A stretch of 64,000 nt of DNA from Luzula sylvatica (Eukaryota; Streptophyta; Magnoliopsida; Poales; Juncaceae), in assembly GCA_946800325.1 (NCBI GenBank), contig OX326961.1, forward strand, positions 3,078,655 through 3,142,654, given 5' to 3'. A program made the position numbers and the translations under genes. A model generated the notes under the pieces. It ran no database searches. It saw nothing but the letters and a program-made list of their open reading frames with translations, and was not told the origin of the DNA. Shown piece after piece: positions 1 to 12,377 of this stretch. How positions within the stretch are numbered: the stretch's first letter is position 1; each line of letters starts with the position of its first letter.

Positions 1-539
1 GTGTAAAATAAATGACACTTAAATGGCTACAAAAAAAAATGTTTATAAAAAATCAACGATTAATCAATGGTCTAAATTTTGCCACATATCATAATCTAAT
101 GGTTAAAAAAAATTGATGAAAAAGTGATGATGTGGCACAAGGCAATTGCACAAATTTGGGTCCAAAATAAGGGTGGTGGTAAATTAATAATTAATTAATT
201 TATAATTAAAATATATGTACATTAACAGTTCTTAATTAATATATATCAACGATTAATAGGGTGTAATTTTGTTAATTATTCGGACCATTAATTACTAATC
301 CATGATGTAGAGATGTGAGGGGGACTGAGGGAACAATGAATAGTTAAGCGAAAATTGATGAGAATGCTTAAAAAAAATAAAAAAATAAAACTGAGAGAAT
401 ATATAAACTTATTCCAGAAGAAACAGTGTTAATGAACAAGAGATGCTAGAACCTGTAACATTAGCTCTAACTTGAGAGGTCAATGACAAATTAAAAGGAA
501 GAAACTACACCCCCCATATTTTCATATGTTGCTTTTATT
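1..539. other. AT-rich flank, no gene seen
   Basis: AT-rich DNA downstream of the bHLH remnant, which is transcribed leftward. It would contain that gene's 3' untranslated region. I see no coding signal, RNA gene or bounded repeat in it. Confidence 0.5.
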
Positions 540-1384
540 TCATAGAAATTGCTTCAAAGACAAATTAAGTTTCTCCGCAATTTCTTTCATGCTCACTGAA
601 ACATCCTCCTCAACCTACATAAAATAATAAACATCACAAAAACAAAACTTAAATAAAAAATTAGCAATTTGATGCTTTTCATTACCTGAGCTATGGCGGT
701 GATGTCAAGAGACGAACCGGCGAAAGGGATCACATTTGTGCTTGTAATACTAAGACCAAGTCTCTCGATCTCGTTCAAAGCGTTCACCACAGCACCCTTT
801 TGTTTCTTGCAGTGGATTTTAATTAAAACTGATTTGTCACACATGTTTGCCTCGACTTTTGGCAAATCATTTGTACCGCCGTTATTGCTATTGAAATTCT
901 CGTTGCAAGACGAAATGTTGTTTTCTTCGCAAGACGAGAAAAACTGAGATTGATTGTCTATCTGGGCAGATTCAACGGTACCATCGTGGCTCGGGTCTCT
1001 AGTGTGTGAACGTTTTCTTCGAGTAGTTTTATATAAGGGTTATATATTCAGCCCCCAAACTCCAAAAAGATGTCTTGATGAGGTGGCAAAAGTGGATTAA
1101 ATGAGTTGATTAATAGTATTAATTGACTCGATTAGCGATTTAATTGACCGTTTAATCAAATTAACACGTTAATTAACATGTATTAATATTAACATATTAT
1201 AAATTATTTATGTGTCAATTAAACGTGTCAATTAATATTTAATCGAGTGAATTAAAAAAACTAATCAATCCACTTAATTCATTTTTGCCAGCTCATCAAG
1301 ACATCTTTTTGGAGTTTGGGAGACCAAGTTTATTTTCCCTTTTATATACTTGATCGCATCTCCTAACACTGATGCTTTGTCCAT
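540..1384 (-). pseudogene. bHLH transcription factor, 3' exons only, broken
   Basis: Remnant of a plant bHLH factor of the bHLH18/19/20/25 (NAI1-like) type. These are nuclear DNA-binding dimers. Read leftward, an exon opens at 1384 after an intron ending in TAG with MDKASVLGDAIKYIK, the loop and second helix of the bHLH domain. It continues with LLEENVHTLE and ends at 686, where CAG meets a GT donor. Its C-terminal part carries the ACT-like segment LIKIHCKKQKGAV...NEIERLGL. The last exon (614-540) encodes VEEDVSVSMKEIAEKLN... and stops at 542-540. The basic region and N-terminus are not visible upstream. A 304-bp element (1036-1339) sits in the helix-2 codons and brings an in-frame stop. In addition, the reading frame changes between about 965 and 990, consistent with a one-base loss. 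Both lesions make a functional product unlikely. Confidence 0.85.
1036..1339. mobile_element. Mutator-type MITE with 9-bp target duplication
   Basis: A 304-bp element flanked by the direct repeat TTTTATATA (1027-1035 and 1340-1348). The ends are GGG...CCC, and the inner terminal inverted repeat is very well matched for about 60 bp, beginning CCCAAACTCCAAAAAGATG. The interior is AT-rich and non-coding. A 9-bp duplication and long inverted ends are typical of non-autonomous MULE derivatives. Removing the element and one duplication copy rejoins the bHLH helix-2 codons in frame, which fixes the boundaries. Confidence 0.88.
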
Positions 1385-2292
1385 CTACACATCAATGATA
1401 TATTATTCAATTTAAGATTGATTGATATGTTTTATCAAAAAAAGATTGATTGATATGTTAAGTAAGAAGAAGCAAGAAGTTATGTCCCTCTTGGTATTTT
1501 TGTTCTTGAATGTTTCCAAAATAATTTTCCAATAAATTTAAAAAATGGCATAAAATTTATCTATCAAACGCGCTAAATAAAAAAGAAATAATTCACCCAA
1601 AATATTTGATAATATTTATACCCAGGTAAAGTAGGGATTATTAGTTCTCGTAGAGAAAATCATGATAAAATTAATGTCACAATAAAAAGGAAAAAGAAAA
1701 TTAAATGAGTACAAATTAAACCTATTTAAGATCCGGAACAATCTTGGACAAAGCAATAAACATTTGGCTCAATTTCTCTCTTCTTTCTCTTTCTGCCAAG
1801 ACATGGAAATGGTGACTCATGGTGGTGTTATCAGTAATGTTACCTACCCCGCACTATTCACCCGCTACAGTACCCGCAATGATTGTTTTGGAAACATTAT
1901 GTGATATTTGTATTCCATAAAAAGTGAGTATGGTAAATTTAATATGGGTGCGGGATTCATGCGGGGTAAAGTGTGCGTGGTGTCTAACACCACTGGTGGT
2001 GTTATTGGCCTTCCTGATGATTGCCGCATGATCACCGACATCGCAATTCATTATTGCATCACGGCCTCTCGTATTATTGTCAATGGTTAATGGCAACGCG
2101 GTTATGTCAACAATGACCCCATAAAACCTGGCATGATTTGAGTTGGGGTTTCTGGAGTACCGAAAGATGGAATATTGGAAGTACGAGAGTTCGAACTGTT
2201 TGCTTTAAAGATTTTTTCGGGTTTTTGGGGTGTGAAATGTGAATAGCTTATTTGAGGGAAAGTGCAATTCCTCGTTTTGATTTAGGCCAAGG
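1385..2292. other. Unassigned DNA, no gene recognised
   Basis: The first part is presumably the intron upstream of the bHLH exon. From about 1800 to 2250 the composition is less AT-rich, and a 60-codon frame (1908-2090, plus) exists, but I recognise no protein family in it. The expected bHLH basic region is not found here on the minus strand. Confidence 0.4.
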
Positions 2293-2300
2293 GCAATAGC

Positions 2301-3703
2301 TAGGGCTGGCAAAAAAAAGCTCGAGCTCGTTCGTGTTCGGTTCGAAGATCGTTCGAAAATAGCTCGTTCGAAAATTAGGTCGAACCAACTCTAGCCGAGC
2401 CGAGTCAGCTCGAGCCAACGTCGAGCCGAGCTCGAGCTGGGTGATGTTCGGCTCGCGAGCTAGCTCGAGTTCGAAATTTTTTGCACTTATACCCCTGAAA
2501 AATAATTTAATTACCAATTTGTCCTTCTAATTCGGCCCAGCCCAAACATTTATAAGCTAAGTTTTAACCCAAACCCTAACTCATTCTCTCTCTCTCTCCC
2601 TCTTTTCGGTACCTCTTTCCCTGTCCCGTCCAATCTCATCTCTCTCTTTTCGCAGCCGGAATCAATCTCTTTCCATCTCGACTCCTTCTTCCTCTTTCCA
2701 GTTTCAGATCCGCCGTGAGCATCCACGTCTCCTCTTATGATGACGAAATACAGATCCACATTCGCCGTGAAATCCAAGCCGTGAAAGACTCTTTTCTCCA
2801 CATACTGACTTCTTCCTCTTTCAAGGTATTGCTTGCAGCTATCAATTGATGCCCAATTTTGTAAGAAGATCCTTTTTTTGTTGCATTTTCTTAATTTATT
2901 CATGCAAATCTGTTGGTTTGTCGTTCGAGCACAAACCTGGTTTTTTTGTGTTGTTTAAAAAACAAGATGTTCAAATCTGGTAAGAAACAAGTGTTAATTT
3001 TCTCTTAATATTTTTCTGGAACTTTAATTAGAAAATCTGCCCAGTACTCACAATCTAAATGCTGATGGTATATTAATTTTTTCCCTGTAATTTGCTGGTA
3101 CCATACTGAATTTGATAAATATTCTTTAAATCACTGGTACGTGATTGCTAGTTAAATATTGATTTTATTTGCTTTTTATTTTCGTAATCAGGTTGCTGCG
3201 GTGGTCAATTTATGCATCAGTCTTTACTCGACTGTTAATTTTTTTCAGGTAGTAATTAAATTACTCTTTTTTTTTTTTTTTTTTTTCAGATTGTTGCAAA
3301 GTGGGAGGAAAATTGGTCATTAAACATATTTATCGTGTATCTGCAAAAATTGGTTCTTGCAAAATTGGCTGTAATTAATTTAGGTCAATATGTTTGTTGT
3401 TTGTAAAACCGGTTGTAATTAATACATTTGAATTTTGTTTGGAAAATTGGTTGTAATTTATTTAAATTTTTTTTTGTAATAAATTTGTTAGGAATTTTTA
3501 TATTTTTATGTGCAATTTTTTTATTTTATATTTGTTTTGCAAAAAAAATCGAGCTGGCTCGAGTCGAGCCGAGTTTTTCGAGCCGAACTCGAGCTGGAAA
3601 GTTGAGCTTGAACACCTGTTACGAGTCGAACCGTGCTAGCTTGAACCAGACTCGAGCCGAGCTTGAGCTGGGCAGTGTTCGGCTCGGCTCGTTGCCAGCC
3701 CTA
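2301..3703. mobile_element. Non-autonomous hAT transposon
   Basis: A 1,403-bp element with perfect 12-bp terminal inverted repeats TAGGGCTGGCAA / TTGCCAGCCCTA, flanked by the exact 8-bp target duplication GCAATAGC (2293-2300 and 3704-3711). An 8-bp duplication and TAGGG-type ends are hallmarks of the hAT superfamily. Subterminal regions (about 2320-2475 and 3545-3690) are packed with GCTCGAGC/CGAGCCGAGC motifs, which in hAT elements serve as transposase binding sites. The interior is AT-rich with a CT-rich stretch near 2583-2720, and no transposase is encoded, so it would need a partner in trans. Confidence 0.92.
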
Positions 3704-3824
3704 GCAATAGCTCCCGTCTCTTGTTCCCAGAATTGATTATCTAAAGAACTTCTGTGCCATTGTTGAAGATGACTGACTGCCTTCGGCAAAGTCCTGCAGA
3801 AACCATAGTTCATGAGACCAACAT

Positions 3825-3868
3825 GTGGTGTGTGCGTGTGTGTGTGTGCGCGTGCTTGTGTGTGTGTG
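3825..3868. repeat. (GT)n microsatellite
   Basis: Interrupted GT dinucleotide run with GC interruptions. Confidence 0.9.
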
Positions 3869-4070
3869 AAAGAAAGAAGAGTCTTGCCGAATTGGAGAAC
3901 CAATTTGCAGCCATTAATAAGACTTGGCTAGTTGAGATGTACGTAATATATAGGATGATCAGGTTGGATTATTTCTGACAAAATAAGAAAATATCTAATT
4001 AACTACAAATACTCAAAATAGTCCTTTAATTAACACACACACATACATATATTTATCTCATTTACATAAC

Positions 4071-4092
4071 ATACATACATACATACATACAT
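4071..4092. repeat. (ATAC)n microsatellite
   Basis: About five and a half perfect copies of the ATAC tetranucleotide. Confidence 0.9.
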
Positions 4093-5599
4093 CCAAAAGT
4101 ATTTGTCACTGTTGCATCATGTATTTTAGTTATTTTAATTAAGAAAAAATATATTTGTCTCATTTATATCCCATCATATTTGATGTGCTGGCACAGATTT
4201 ATATCCCATCATATTTGATGTGTTGGCACATATTTAATTAATCGAATTTAATATTAAATTCAATTTAATACATGACAAACAAATTATTTGTAAATTCATG
4301 CTCTTATATATATATTTTTTGCATGTGGTAAACCTAGCATGCTAAAACCATTTACCACATACAAATTAACAGCATTTCTTATTTCTTCATCTATTATTTT
4401 TTAATTATGTGTGAATATGACTAACATGTGTTAAACGATAGATTAATTCTCCAAATGTTTTATTTTTCAAATTTACAAAGTTGGAGTTAATTAAATATTG
4501 ATGGTGGTAAACAATGTTCTTGAAAATATTAAATACATCATTGTGTAAAATGATGGATTTAACATGTGTTCAGCAGTGTAAACGGGTCATATACACATGT
4601 TTAACACATGTGAACGGTCAATTAATCGAGTCCAATAATTTATTTTTAAAATTTATAAATTTAGATTTAGATTTAGTTAAGTAATTATGGTTGGTGTGAA
4701 CAAACCCAATACAGACATAAAATACATTCATGATGTGTGAAATGGTGGACATTTAATTCCCTCTCGTTCTATATAGGATGATCCAAACAAAAAAATCGAT
4801 GGTTCATTACTAGTGTTTAGTGCGCATGCCGACACATCAAACATTTAGATAGGTTGTAAGGGAGATGAATATCATCACTCTTTAATTAATACTCTTATAT
4901 ATAATGGCGTGTCGGATCTTGTCCCATATCGATGGGGACGATTATCTAGGTGCGGGTACAATAAAAAAAAATTCAAAAATAAATTGGAGGGACGGTAGTA
5001 TATATATATAATTCAAATTTTATGATAAAATACAATAGCATAATCATATATATATACGTGGGAAAGTTATATTATGCATCCTTCTAAAAGAGGTATCTTG
5101 GGCATGTAACAATTAATTATATTTTTAGAAGGATATATCATAAAATTTATCTTTTAAGGAGGATTTTTTTAGGACATGTTTGGATGACCGTATTAGAAAT
5201 TACATGCAACCTTCCGCAAGGCGAGTTTTCAAAATTGTTGTTCAAGTTTTAGTATTTGGACTCACGAAAGTAAAACTACTACATTTATAATTTTTATGTT
5301 TTGGTTGATGTGATTGAATTATGGAGTTTCAAGATTTATATGTACTAAAATTTTGAAATAAATTTTAACGTTGACTAATTGACATAAGTTTTTAATTTAT
5401 CCAAAAATCTAATAATCATCCAAAAAATAATATCATAAATAAATTATACCATCACATTATAATCCCAAAAAATAAAATAAAACAACTCTTAGGTAAATAA
5501 TATCCATATAAGTAACGTAAAGAAAATAAGAAGAGAAAAAAACAAATTAAATAATATAAATTGAAGACAAAATTAAGACATGCATATTGTAATAAATAT

Positions 5600-7361
5600 C
5601 AAAAATAGGGTTTTGATATTTGTAGATTATTATTCCTAAAATCTAAGAATATAAGACCCATATTAAAAATATAACTCTTCCAACGATCAAAATCGAGTTA
5701 TTATGTGTCAAATTTCCCGAAAGGGTATAACCGTAATTACATATTTATGGGTTATTTAAATAAATATATGATAGGGACTTATTTCCATAATTACCCAACC
5801 ATTAATAATATCAAAAATAGAGTTTGTAAATAAACCCCCATATAGTTGTAAATCCAAGGACTTACAATTTTGATAATTTTCTTGGTATGTATCAAATGTT
5901 CTTTTCCATTATCTATTCTTAGTCGGCAGCATGTTATCCCTCTCCATCCATCCATACAACCATTAAACACTCATGAAACCCTAAGAAAAGAAAAGAGAAA
6001 AGGAGGAAAAAATCAAGGAAAATATGAGATTTCGCAAAACGAAAAGTGCTATAATCTTCAGGAGGTTGAGTTGTGCGAGTTGGCAAGATCAAAAGAAGAA
6101 TTCCATCCAAGTTTCGAGTTTCTCCATTTTCACTCAATCTTGTGCGCCATTTCGATTAATCTCTTGTTTGTCGAGTTTCTTTCCATTAGGTGAGTGCTAC
6201 TCTCACTTTCCTCTTATTAAGAGTCCAATTATGAGCGTTTCCAGACCGTACATGATAGTCAAGGGTTCTTGCTTTAAAAACCATATTTTGCTTTAAAAAC
6301 CGTGTTATCTCAACAAAATGTATATTATGTAGATTTGATCATCTATATATATGTAGAATTTTATTTGGATTAAACGTAAGCCGGGCTTACGATTTTAGTG
6401 AGGGTCTCCATGAGGCTCTCTTGATTCGAAGGAAATACAGTTTTGGATCAATGGTAAAATGGTACGTAGAAAGACAAACGAACGTACGCGTTCGTGGGCA
6501 TAAGAAACAGTTTTAGTAAAACTGGCATAACTTTCAGATAACGACTCCAATTTGAATGGTTCAAATTGGTTTGTATAGATAATGAGATTATCTAGAACTT
6601 TCATGAAGAAATATATTTCATTTGAGCGATGTATCAGTGTCGTTTTAATGGAATACCGAAAGGATGCGACAGTTTGACATACAGTTAGTAAAACCGTCAT
6701 AACGTTCGCATCCGAACTCCAATTGGTCTGGTCCAAATTGGGTAGGAAAGATAATAAGATTATCTACAATTATCGTGAAGGTTTGAAGTGGTTAGAACGA
6801 TTTAACAATTTTGTTTCAACAGAATACTGAAAGGGTGTATGCAGTTTTCTATTTGAAAAGGTGTATAGTATATATACATACCTTTTGGCCCATCCTTATT
6901 CTATGTAGTATAGATAGGATGTTTCTTCCGATCTATGTAATCAATCAAGATCAATCGAAGTGAATCAAAGTCAATTAAAGAGTTAATCATGAATCTAATT
7001 CATATTAGACTAATTGAGACGATCATTCGAAAGAACACCATCAATAGTTGAATGGGTGTGATGAGAAAGAGAGAAAATAGAAAAGGGGTTTTCTCGGATT
7101 AGAGAATCAAACGCGATCAAGCAAGTTCGCGGGTGCATCGTCTAGACAGATGCATCCGCGACCGAGGTGCTACGACTCACGGTGGATACGAGTAGAGGAG
7201 CGACACATGTGGCTCTTAGTTGTGAGCAAACCGGAGGCGTTAATGGAGTACAAACGGTGGGAGACGTGTGGTATGGGACGCACGGGCTAGTCACCAACGT
7301 GACACCGGAGAAGAGAAGGATGCGAGCGATCAACCCGTTGTGCGTGATCAATTTCACACTG
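5600..7361. repeat. Old LTR-like DNA upstream of the duplicated flank
   Basis: The texture is that of a Ty3/Gypsy LTR: leader-like purine-rich stretches, and repeated phrases on the theme of 'AGTAAAACTGGCATAACTT' (about 6515 and 6690). The 65-bp segment at about 6370-6435 (AAACGTAAGCCGGGCTTACG...) recurs in diverged form at about 7540-7605. I cannot fix its ends or a target duplication, so the family is unassigned; a degraded solo LTR of a Gypsy element is the likeliest reading. Confidence 0.4.
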
Positions 7362-8252
7362 GTAATCGTCTATCCTACTTTTCATCGTACTCTCGAAGTC
7401 GAGGCGTGATCTCGGGATTTGGGAACCGGACCGGTCGAAGTCGAGGCGTGATCTCGGGATTTGGGAACCGGACCGGACCATCATATCCGCTGCGTGGGCC
7501 TGGGGCCGGATCGATTCCCTTCATGATTTGAATTTGTCTAAAACGTAAGCTGGGACTTGCGATTTTAGAAAGGGTCTACGTGAGACTCTATTGAGGGAAA
7601 TGCGTAGGTAACTTGATGTAGTGCAAAGTCCCGACCCATGAGGGGTTTGGCTGTGGGGCATGGATATCCAGTCGTCGGGTGGATGTGTTCCCCGTTTGTT
7701 ATTTTCCGGCCCGTGTGTGATTCTCTATCAACTCGGGTTGGCACTTCAGTCGAGAGTTATTAGCGCCCTCACCCCGGTAAAGTATAATTAGTATGTATAT
7801 GATTATGTATGAAGGTAAGTGATTTTGATTTCGAAACGCCGGGGCAAGTACTTTGAGAAATATTTATATACTTATATGATTTCAGAATATGAATTATGAT
7901 TATGATTATTTTCGAGCGAGGTTTTTGACTAGCCATGTATGAGGTCGATCTTAATAAGCTATGCTCAAAACTCATTCACTTAGTCACTTTCGTGACTAAC
8001 CATTTTATTTGAATGTTTTGAGTCTACGTATGGTGGACAGATCATTCGGGACAGCGGGTATTTAGAGTGTGAGTTCGACGATTTCGTTTTCATCGCGGAA
8101 CCTCCATCTTGTGTATATTAGTTTTCGTTTCTGGCCAGCGAGCCTTTAGTTGTTGCGACATATTGTTTAGTTTTGTGTTTGTTTATGTCGCGTATGTGTT
8201 TATATGCTTCTGTTAGGTTTCTTTATGTTCGTTTGTATATGTTATGGTGATG

Positions 8253-8305
<53 letters not shown>

Positions 8306-8668
8306 CAAGAGAATCATCTCCCGTGATTACGATTCTTTTAGTTTTGAGCTAAAATGGACAAGAGAATTAGATTCAGTATATCATATTAAACAAGAGAATT
8401 AGCTCACTTACGACAAGTAATACTACAAACTTCCTTAGTGACAGAATGCTAAACATGTCCTTAACAAACAACAACAAAATTAATATTTAGCCAAACAATA
8501 ATTAATAAATACATTTGAAAACTTACGTTAAATACTCATTAATTGATAATTATTCAAAATATCTTTGAAAATGATGTATCATAAAAAGAAATATATATGA
8601 TAGGAGCCACATATTTGTGTCCCATATTTGTGTGTGTGAGTCATATTTGTGTGTGTGAGTGTGTATGT

Positions 8669-8725
<57 letters not shown>

Positions 8726-8894
8726 TTGTCATTGCATATTGTAACACCAATACTTAATAAATTACGGCATTGTTTTTTGAGTTGTTATTTTCATTATTGT
8801 ACGCTATAGCATCATATTTAATTAATTAACATAGAAAATAACTAAAATACTTAATTAAGTATATATATTAACACCAAATAAAAATTAGTACAAC
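7362..8894. repeat. Duplicated flank, copy 1 (LTR-like, with (TA)n tracts)
   Basis: About 1.53 kb of non-coding DNA lying directly left of the Athila-like 5' LTR, repeated almost identically at 16,818-18,384 directly left of the second LTR. It contains a 42-bp tandem duplication (7393-7434 and 7435-7476; single in copy 2), a (TA)n tract at about 8256-8301, a GTGTGTGA-rich stretch and another (TA)n tract at about 8671-8721. The wording around 7900-8160 resembles a Gypsy LTR. It ends with ACAAC (8890-8894), the apparent target duplication of the Athila element. Confidence 0.7.
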
Positions 8895-10412
8895 TGATAA
8901 GAGGAAAATTAAGCACATTTTTAGTATATAATTTGGGGATCTTAGCTCTTTCAAATGACAACTTTGTGTATATAATTGTTCATATTTAAGATTGCAAGAA
9001 TATTTCTTCACTAAGTGTGTTTTATTGATAATTTTAGGTTTTTGGGCGAAAGTTTTTGGCATTCCAACAGTGTTGTTGTCTTCCTCTCCTCGCGCCGATA
9101 AAATCGATATATTATATTGTCCATTTCGGTACACGTATGAAGAAGGAGGCAAGAAATCTACCACACAAAAGTCTGCACCAAATTATATACGAAACCACTC
9201 ACACTATAACCACCATTCAGCCCACCTTCCTCACCTACAATTACCAAACTACCCTCAATCCTCTCAACCATCTCTTGACCAATGGGAAGGCTCCAAAGAC
9301 ATTATAAATAGACCCCAAGGGCCCATGGGGCAGGATGCTCTTTTTTTACTCTCTCACTTTCTTCTTCACTCTCTCTCTCTCCCTCTCCAAGCACTCTCAA
9401 GAACTCTCAAGAACTTTCAAGAACCACTCAAGTTTCATTAATTCGGGAATTTCCTCCATCTCCAGATTCAAGCTTTCTTCATTTGGTGAAAAGATCTAAA
9501 CAAGTCGTAAAAGAGACACTCCACAACCGGACTCGAAGCCTTCTTCATCCGGTGAAAACGTGTTCTTAATTTCCGATCTCGAAGCCTTCTTCAACCGGGA
9601 AAGTCGACTTCTTCAAGACGAGAAAACCGCTCAATCTCCTAGCTTCCTAGCGATTCAAGCATCAATCGTTCACACTCACAAGGAAGGAGTACCTCTAATC
9701 ACGTTGAAGCTTTCTTCTCGTTTTAGGTGTAGTCTTTTCAATTCTCGAATTTGTTGTGTAAATATAACTTGTTTGATTCTAAAAATCTTTGTTCTAATTT
9801 GAGTTTTTAAATTTGATATTTTTCTCTTTATTCTCTTAATCTCAGTTTAATTATTTTCCAAAACAAATCTAGAACCAAACTTAATTTAAAAACTTCAAAT
9901 AGAAAACTAACTCAGAAATCCAGTATAAATTCTTGTTTAACCTAATTCAGTACATTCTAGATCTCCAAAGTTAAAATTGTTTCTTTCATTGCGTAGATAT
10001 TGATTTCTAGTTTCGGGAACTTTTTGAATCGTAGAATTTCATGAAATATTCGAATTGATATGAATTTTTGAAAACTGTCACTTAAACTGAAAACCTGCTG
10101 TTTCCAGGGGACTGATTTTCAGAGACCTGATTGTAATTCGTTAATAACTTTTTATTCCGTTGTCCAAATTGTTTGAAATTTTAGGATAAATTTGATAATA
10201 TTCAGAACTATCTCTACACAAATTTGCATTAATTTTGGAAACTTCGAAATAATTATTTTAAAGATCTGAAGTTTAATCCTATTTTGACGCAATAGCTCCA
10301 TGTGGAACGAATCTATTATTTTCTGCTATACAACCATATAATTCACTTGTTTGATATTACGGGACTTTAAAACAACGATACGCGTTTTAGACGTGCAAAA
10401 AGACCGCTATCA
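8895..10412 (+). repeat. Athila-like 5' LTR
   Basis: 1,518 bp, TGATA...TATCA ends. Contains CCAAT (9279-9283), a TATA box, a CT-rich leader (about 9350-9400) and a repeated CTTCTTCAACCGG-type phrase. About ten substitutions and one indel separate it by eye from the second LTR. Reading frames inside it are not considered genes. Confidence 0.88.
9279..9310 (+). promoter_or_regulatory. Athila LTR promoter (CCAAT + TATAAATA)
   Basis: CCAAT at 9279-9283 and TATAAATA at 9303-9310, followed by a CT-rich stretch where transcription would start. The same elements recur in the second LTR (TATAAATA at 18,794-18,801). Confidence 0.6.
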
Positions 10413-10415
10413 AAA

Positions 10416-10433
10416 TGGCGTCGCTGCCGGGGA
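10416..10433 (+). promoter_or_regulatory. Primer binding site, tRNA-Asp type
   Basis: TGGCGTCGCTGCCGGGGA starts three bases after the 5' LTR. It matches the complement of the plant tRNA-Asp 3' end at 16 of 18 positions by recall. tRNA-Asp priming is typical of Athila elements. Confidence 0.8.
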
Positions 10434-10549
10434 GCGGTGTTTAAGTCAATATTTTAGATCAAAATTTGAGATTTAGATTCATAAATTTGTTTACTCACTT
10501 CGTTGTTTCTTTTGTGACAATCTAGGTGTGTGTGAAGGAAAGAAACTTT

Positions 10550-12377
10550 ATGCACAACACAAGATCGCGGAAAGGCGAATTACTTCCATTTGTCAAAGAA
10601 ATCGAAAGAAGGAACAAGAGCTCTAATAAGAACAAGGGACCAACACAAGAAGATCAAGACAAACCTCAACTTCAAACTCAAACTTTCCCTTCTCTCTCTA
10701 CTCATTTAAATTCAAACATGGGTGATGAAACTAGGGCTCCAAGGCCAAAAACTTTAAGGGAACTAGTGGCCCCAAATATCGTAGAAGATAACTACAATTT
10801 TATTAGGCCGAATATACCGAACTTTAAGGCCGATCCGAGCATCATAGGCTCTTTACCCATCTTTAATGGCAAAGCTTCCGAAAATCCACACAAGCATTTG
10901 AAAGATTTTAAGATTCAACTAAACATTTATGCAAATTATGAGGCATTTAATGATATTCTACTTCTTATTTTTCCTTATTCGCTAGGTGAAGGGCCGAAAG
11001 ATTGGTTCTACAACTTACGAGGACCTCTCGATTTCAATGAGGTGGCTAGGCGTTTCAAGGAAAAATACTACTCGCATTCGAGATTGGCGGCAATTAGGCG
11101 AGAGCTTCTAGCAATCACGCAAAAGCCAAACGAGGCTCTCCACGAATATTACGATCGATTCAACCGTTTGATGGAGGAATGTCCAAGTCACAATGTCGCA
11201 GTCCATTACCTATACGAGCAATTTATACAAGGACTAGGTTACTCGGAAAGCCAATTCCTCAACGCATCCGCGGGGGAGAGTATCGCGAACAAGGATCTCG
11301 AAGAGATTAAGAAGCTACTCGAAGTAATGGCAACCAATTCTCAATCGAGGCGGAATGTTGAATACCGAGTTTATGCGTGTAGCGACCTCAATGTCGACAT
11401 GCTTAACAACAAGCTCGAGATCATCATGAAGGCTTTGGGCAAGGAAGAAACAAAAAAATGCGGGGTTTGCCTCGCAAATACCCACCACACCGATGAGTGC
11501 CCGAGTGTGATCGAAGATGCAAACGCCGTTTACAAGAAATTCGACACCTCGAACTCGTATAATCCGAATCTCCGCAACCATCCTAACTTTAGTTGGTCGA
11601 ATCCCAACAATGCTCAACCCGACCCATATCGACAAGCGGTTGCAAAACCGGCCACGTACCAACACCCGAATGCGACTCAAACGATTCAAAAACCAGCCCA
11701 AACGCAAGAACCAAATCAAGACATAAAATCGATGATGGAGGGAATGATGTCGATGTTGCAAGGTGTGAATAAAAACGTGGGCTCGATTAAGCAAGAGTTT
11801 GGAGTGGTGAAACAAGATATATCAAATATAAGGCAAGAGGTTTCGAACACGAATTGCCATGTGGGTAACTTGGAGACCCAAATGAATCAAATAGCTACGC
11901 GGGTGAATGTTCTAGAAACTCAAGGTACATCTCGATTGCAATCTCAATCTTTAGCACCTCTCGAGCAAAGGCACGTAAACGCAATATCGCTCCGAAGCGG
12001 TAAGGAAGTTGGTGAGAGCTCGAGGCAAGCTAAAAAGGTGCAAGAAGAAAAGGAATTGGAGATACCGGTACCGAAGGAGAAGCCATCTCAAGCCAAGGAA
12101 GTACCATTCGAAGCAAAGGCACCCGAAGCGACTCAAGTCAAGCCACCCTTCCCGAGTCGCCTCCCCAAACCGGTCGAATCAAATACCGACGTGCTCGCTA
12201 TCTTGAAAAAGGTAGAGGTAAACATTCCTTTACTCGAAGCTATCAAAGAGGTACCGCGATTGGCAAAATATCTTAAGGAACTATGCACGAACAAGAGGAA
12301 AGCAAAAGGGGAAGAATTGATAAGTGTGGGGGAAAGCGTTTCGGCAATTTTGAGACTCCCCCAAAAGCACAAGGATC
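10550..12377 (+). pseudogene. Athila-like gag (frameshifted into pol)
   Basis: Encodes the structural capsid protein of the retrotransposon. The start is taken as ATG at 10,550 (MHNTRSRKGELL); the frame is open further upstream only with non-ATG codons. The gag core runs from about residue 90 (GSLPIFNGKASENPH) through DWFYNLRGP and the FKEKYY...RRELLAI region to MEECPSH near 215. A CGVC...HHTDEC motif near residue 305 may be a zinc knuckle. A long Q/N-rich linker follows, then LISVGESVSAIL, which in relatives leads into protease in one frame. Here the frame is lost at about 12,377, consistent with loss of one C before GGGG; the original frame closes at 12,454. Confidence 0.88.

Larger units (their letters stand above)
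3712..5599. other. AT-rich intergenic DNA with microsatellites
   Basis: No gene recognised. Contains a (GT)n-rich tract at about 3825-3868 and an (ATAC)n tract at 4071-4092. The sentence-like repeat TATCCCATCATATTTGATGTG occurs twice near 4165 and 4205, a small local duplication of about 35 bp. Confidence 0.5.

Noticed and set aside
8550..8809. Poly-(IY) frames across (TA)n tracts (also 17,618-17,882)
   Set aside because: Pure dinucleotide-repeat translations.
8992..9802. Open frames inside the Athila LTRs (also at 18,546-19,293)
   Set aside because: They overlap the promoter and leader, recur in both LTRs with frame differences, and show no protein-family features.
7362..10412. A 3-kb LTR covering the whole direct repeat 7362-10,412 / 16,818-19,903
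   Set aside because: No TG start, polypurine tract or matching target duplication at 7362/16,818. TGATA...TATCA ends and ACAAC duplications at 8895/10,412 and 18,385/19,903 fit a 1.52-kb LTR much better.
11315..11815. 166-codon minus-strand frame in the Athila gag
   Set aside because: Shadow of the plus-strand gag; no independent protein features.
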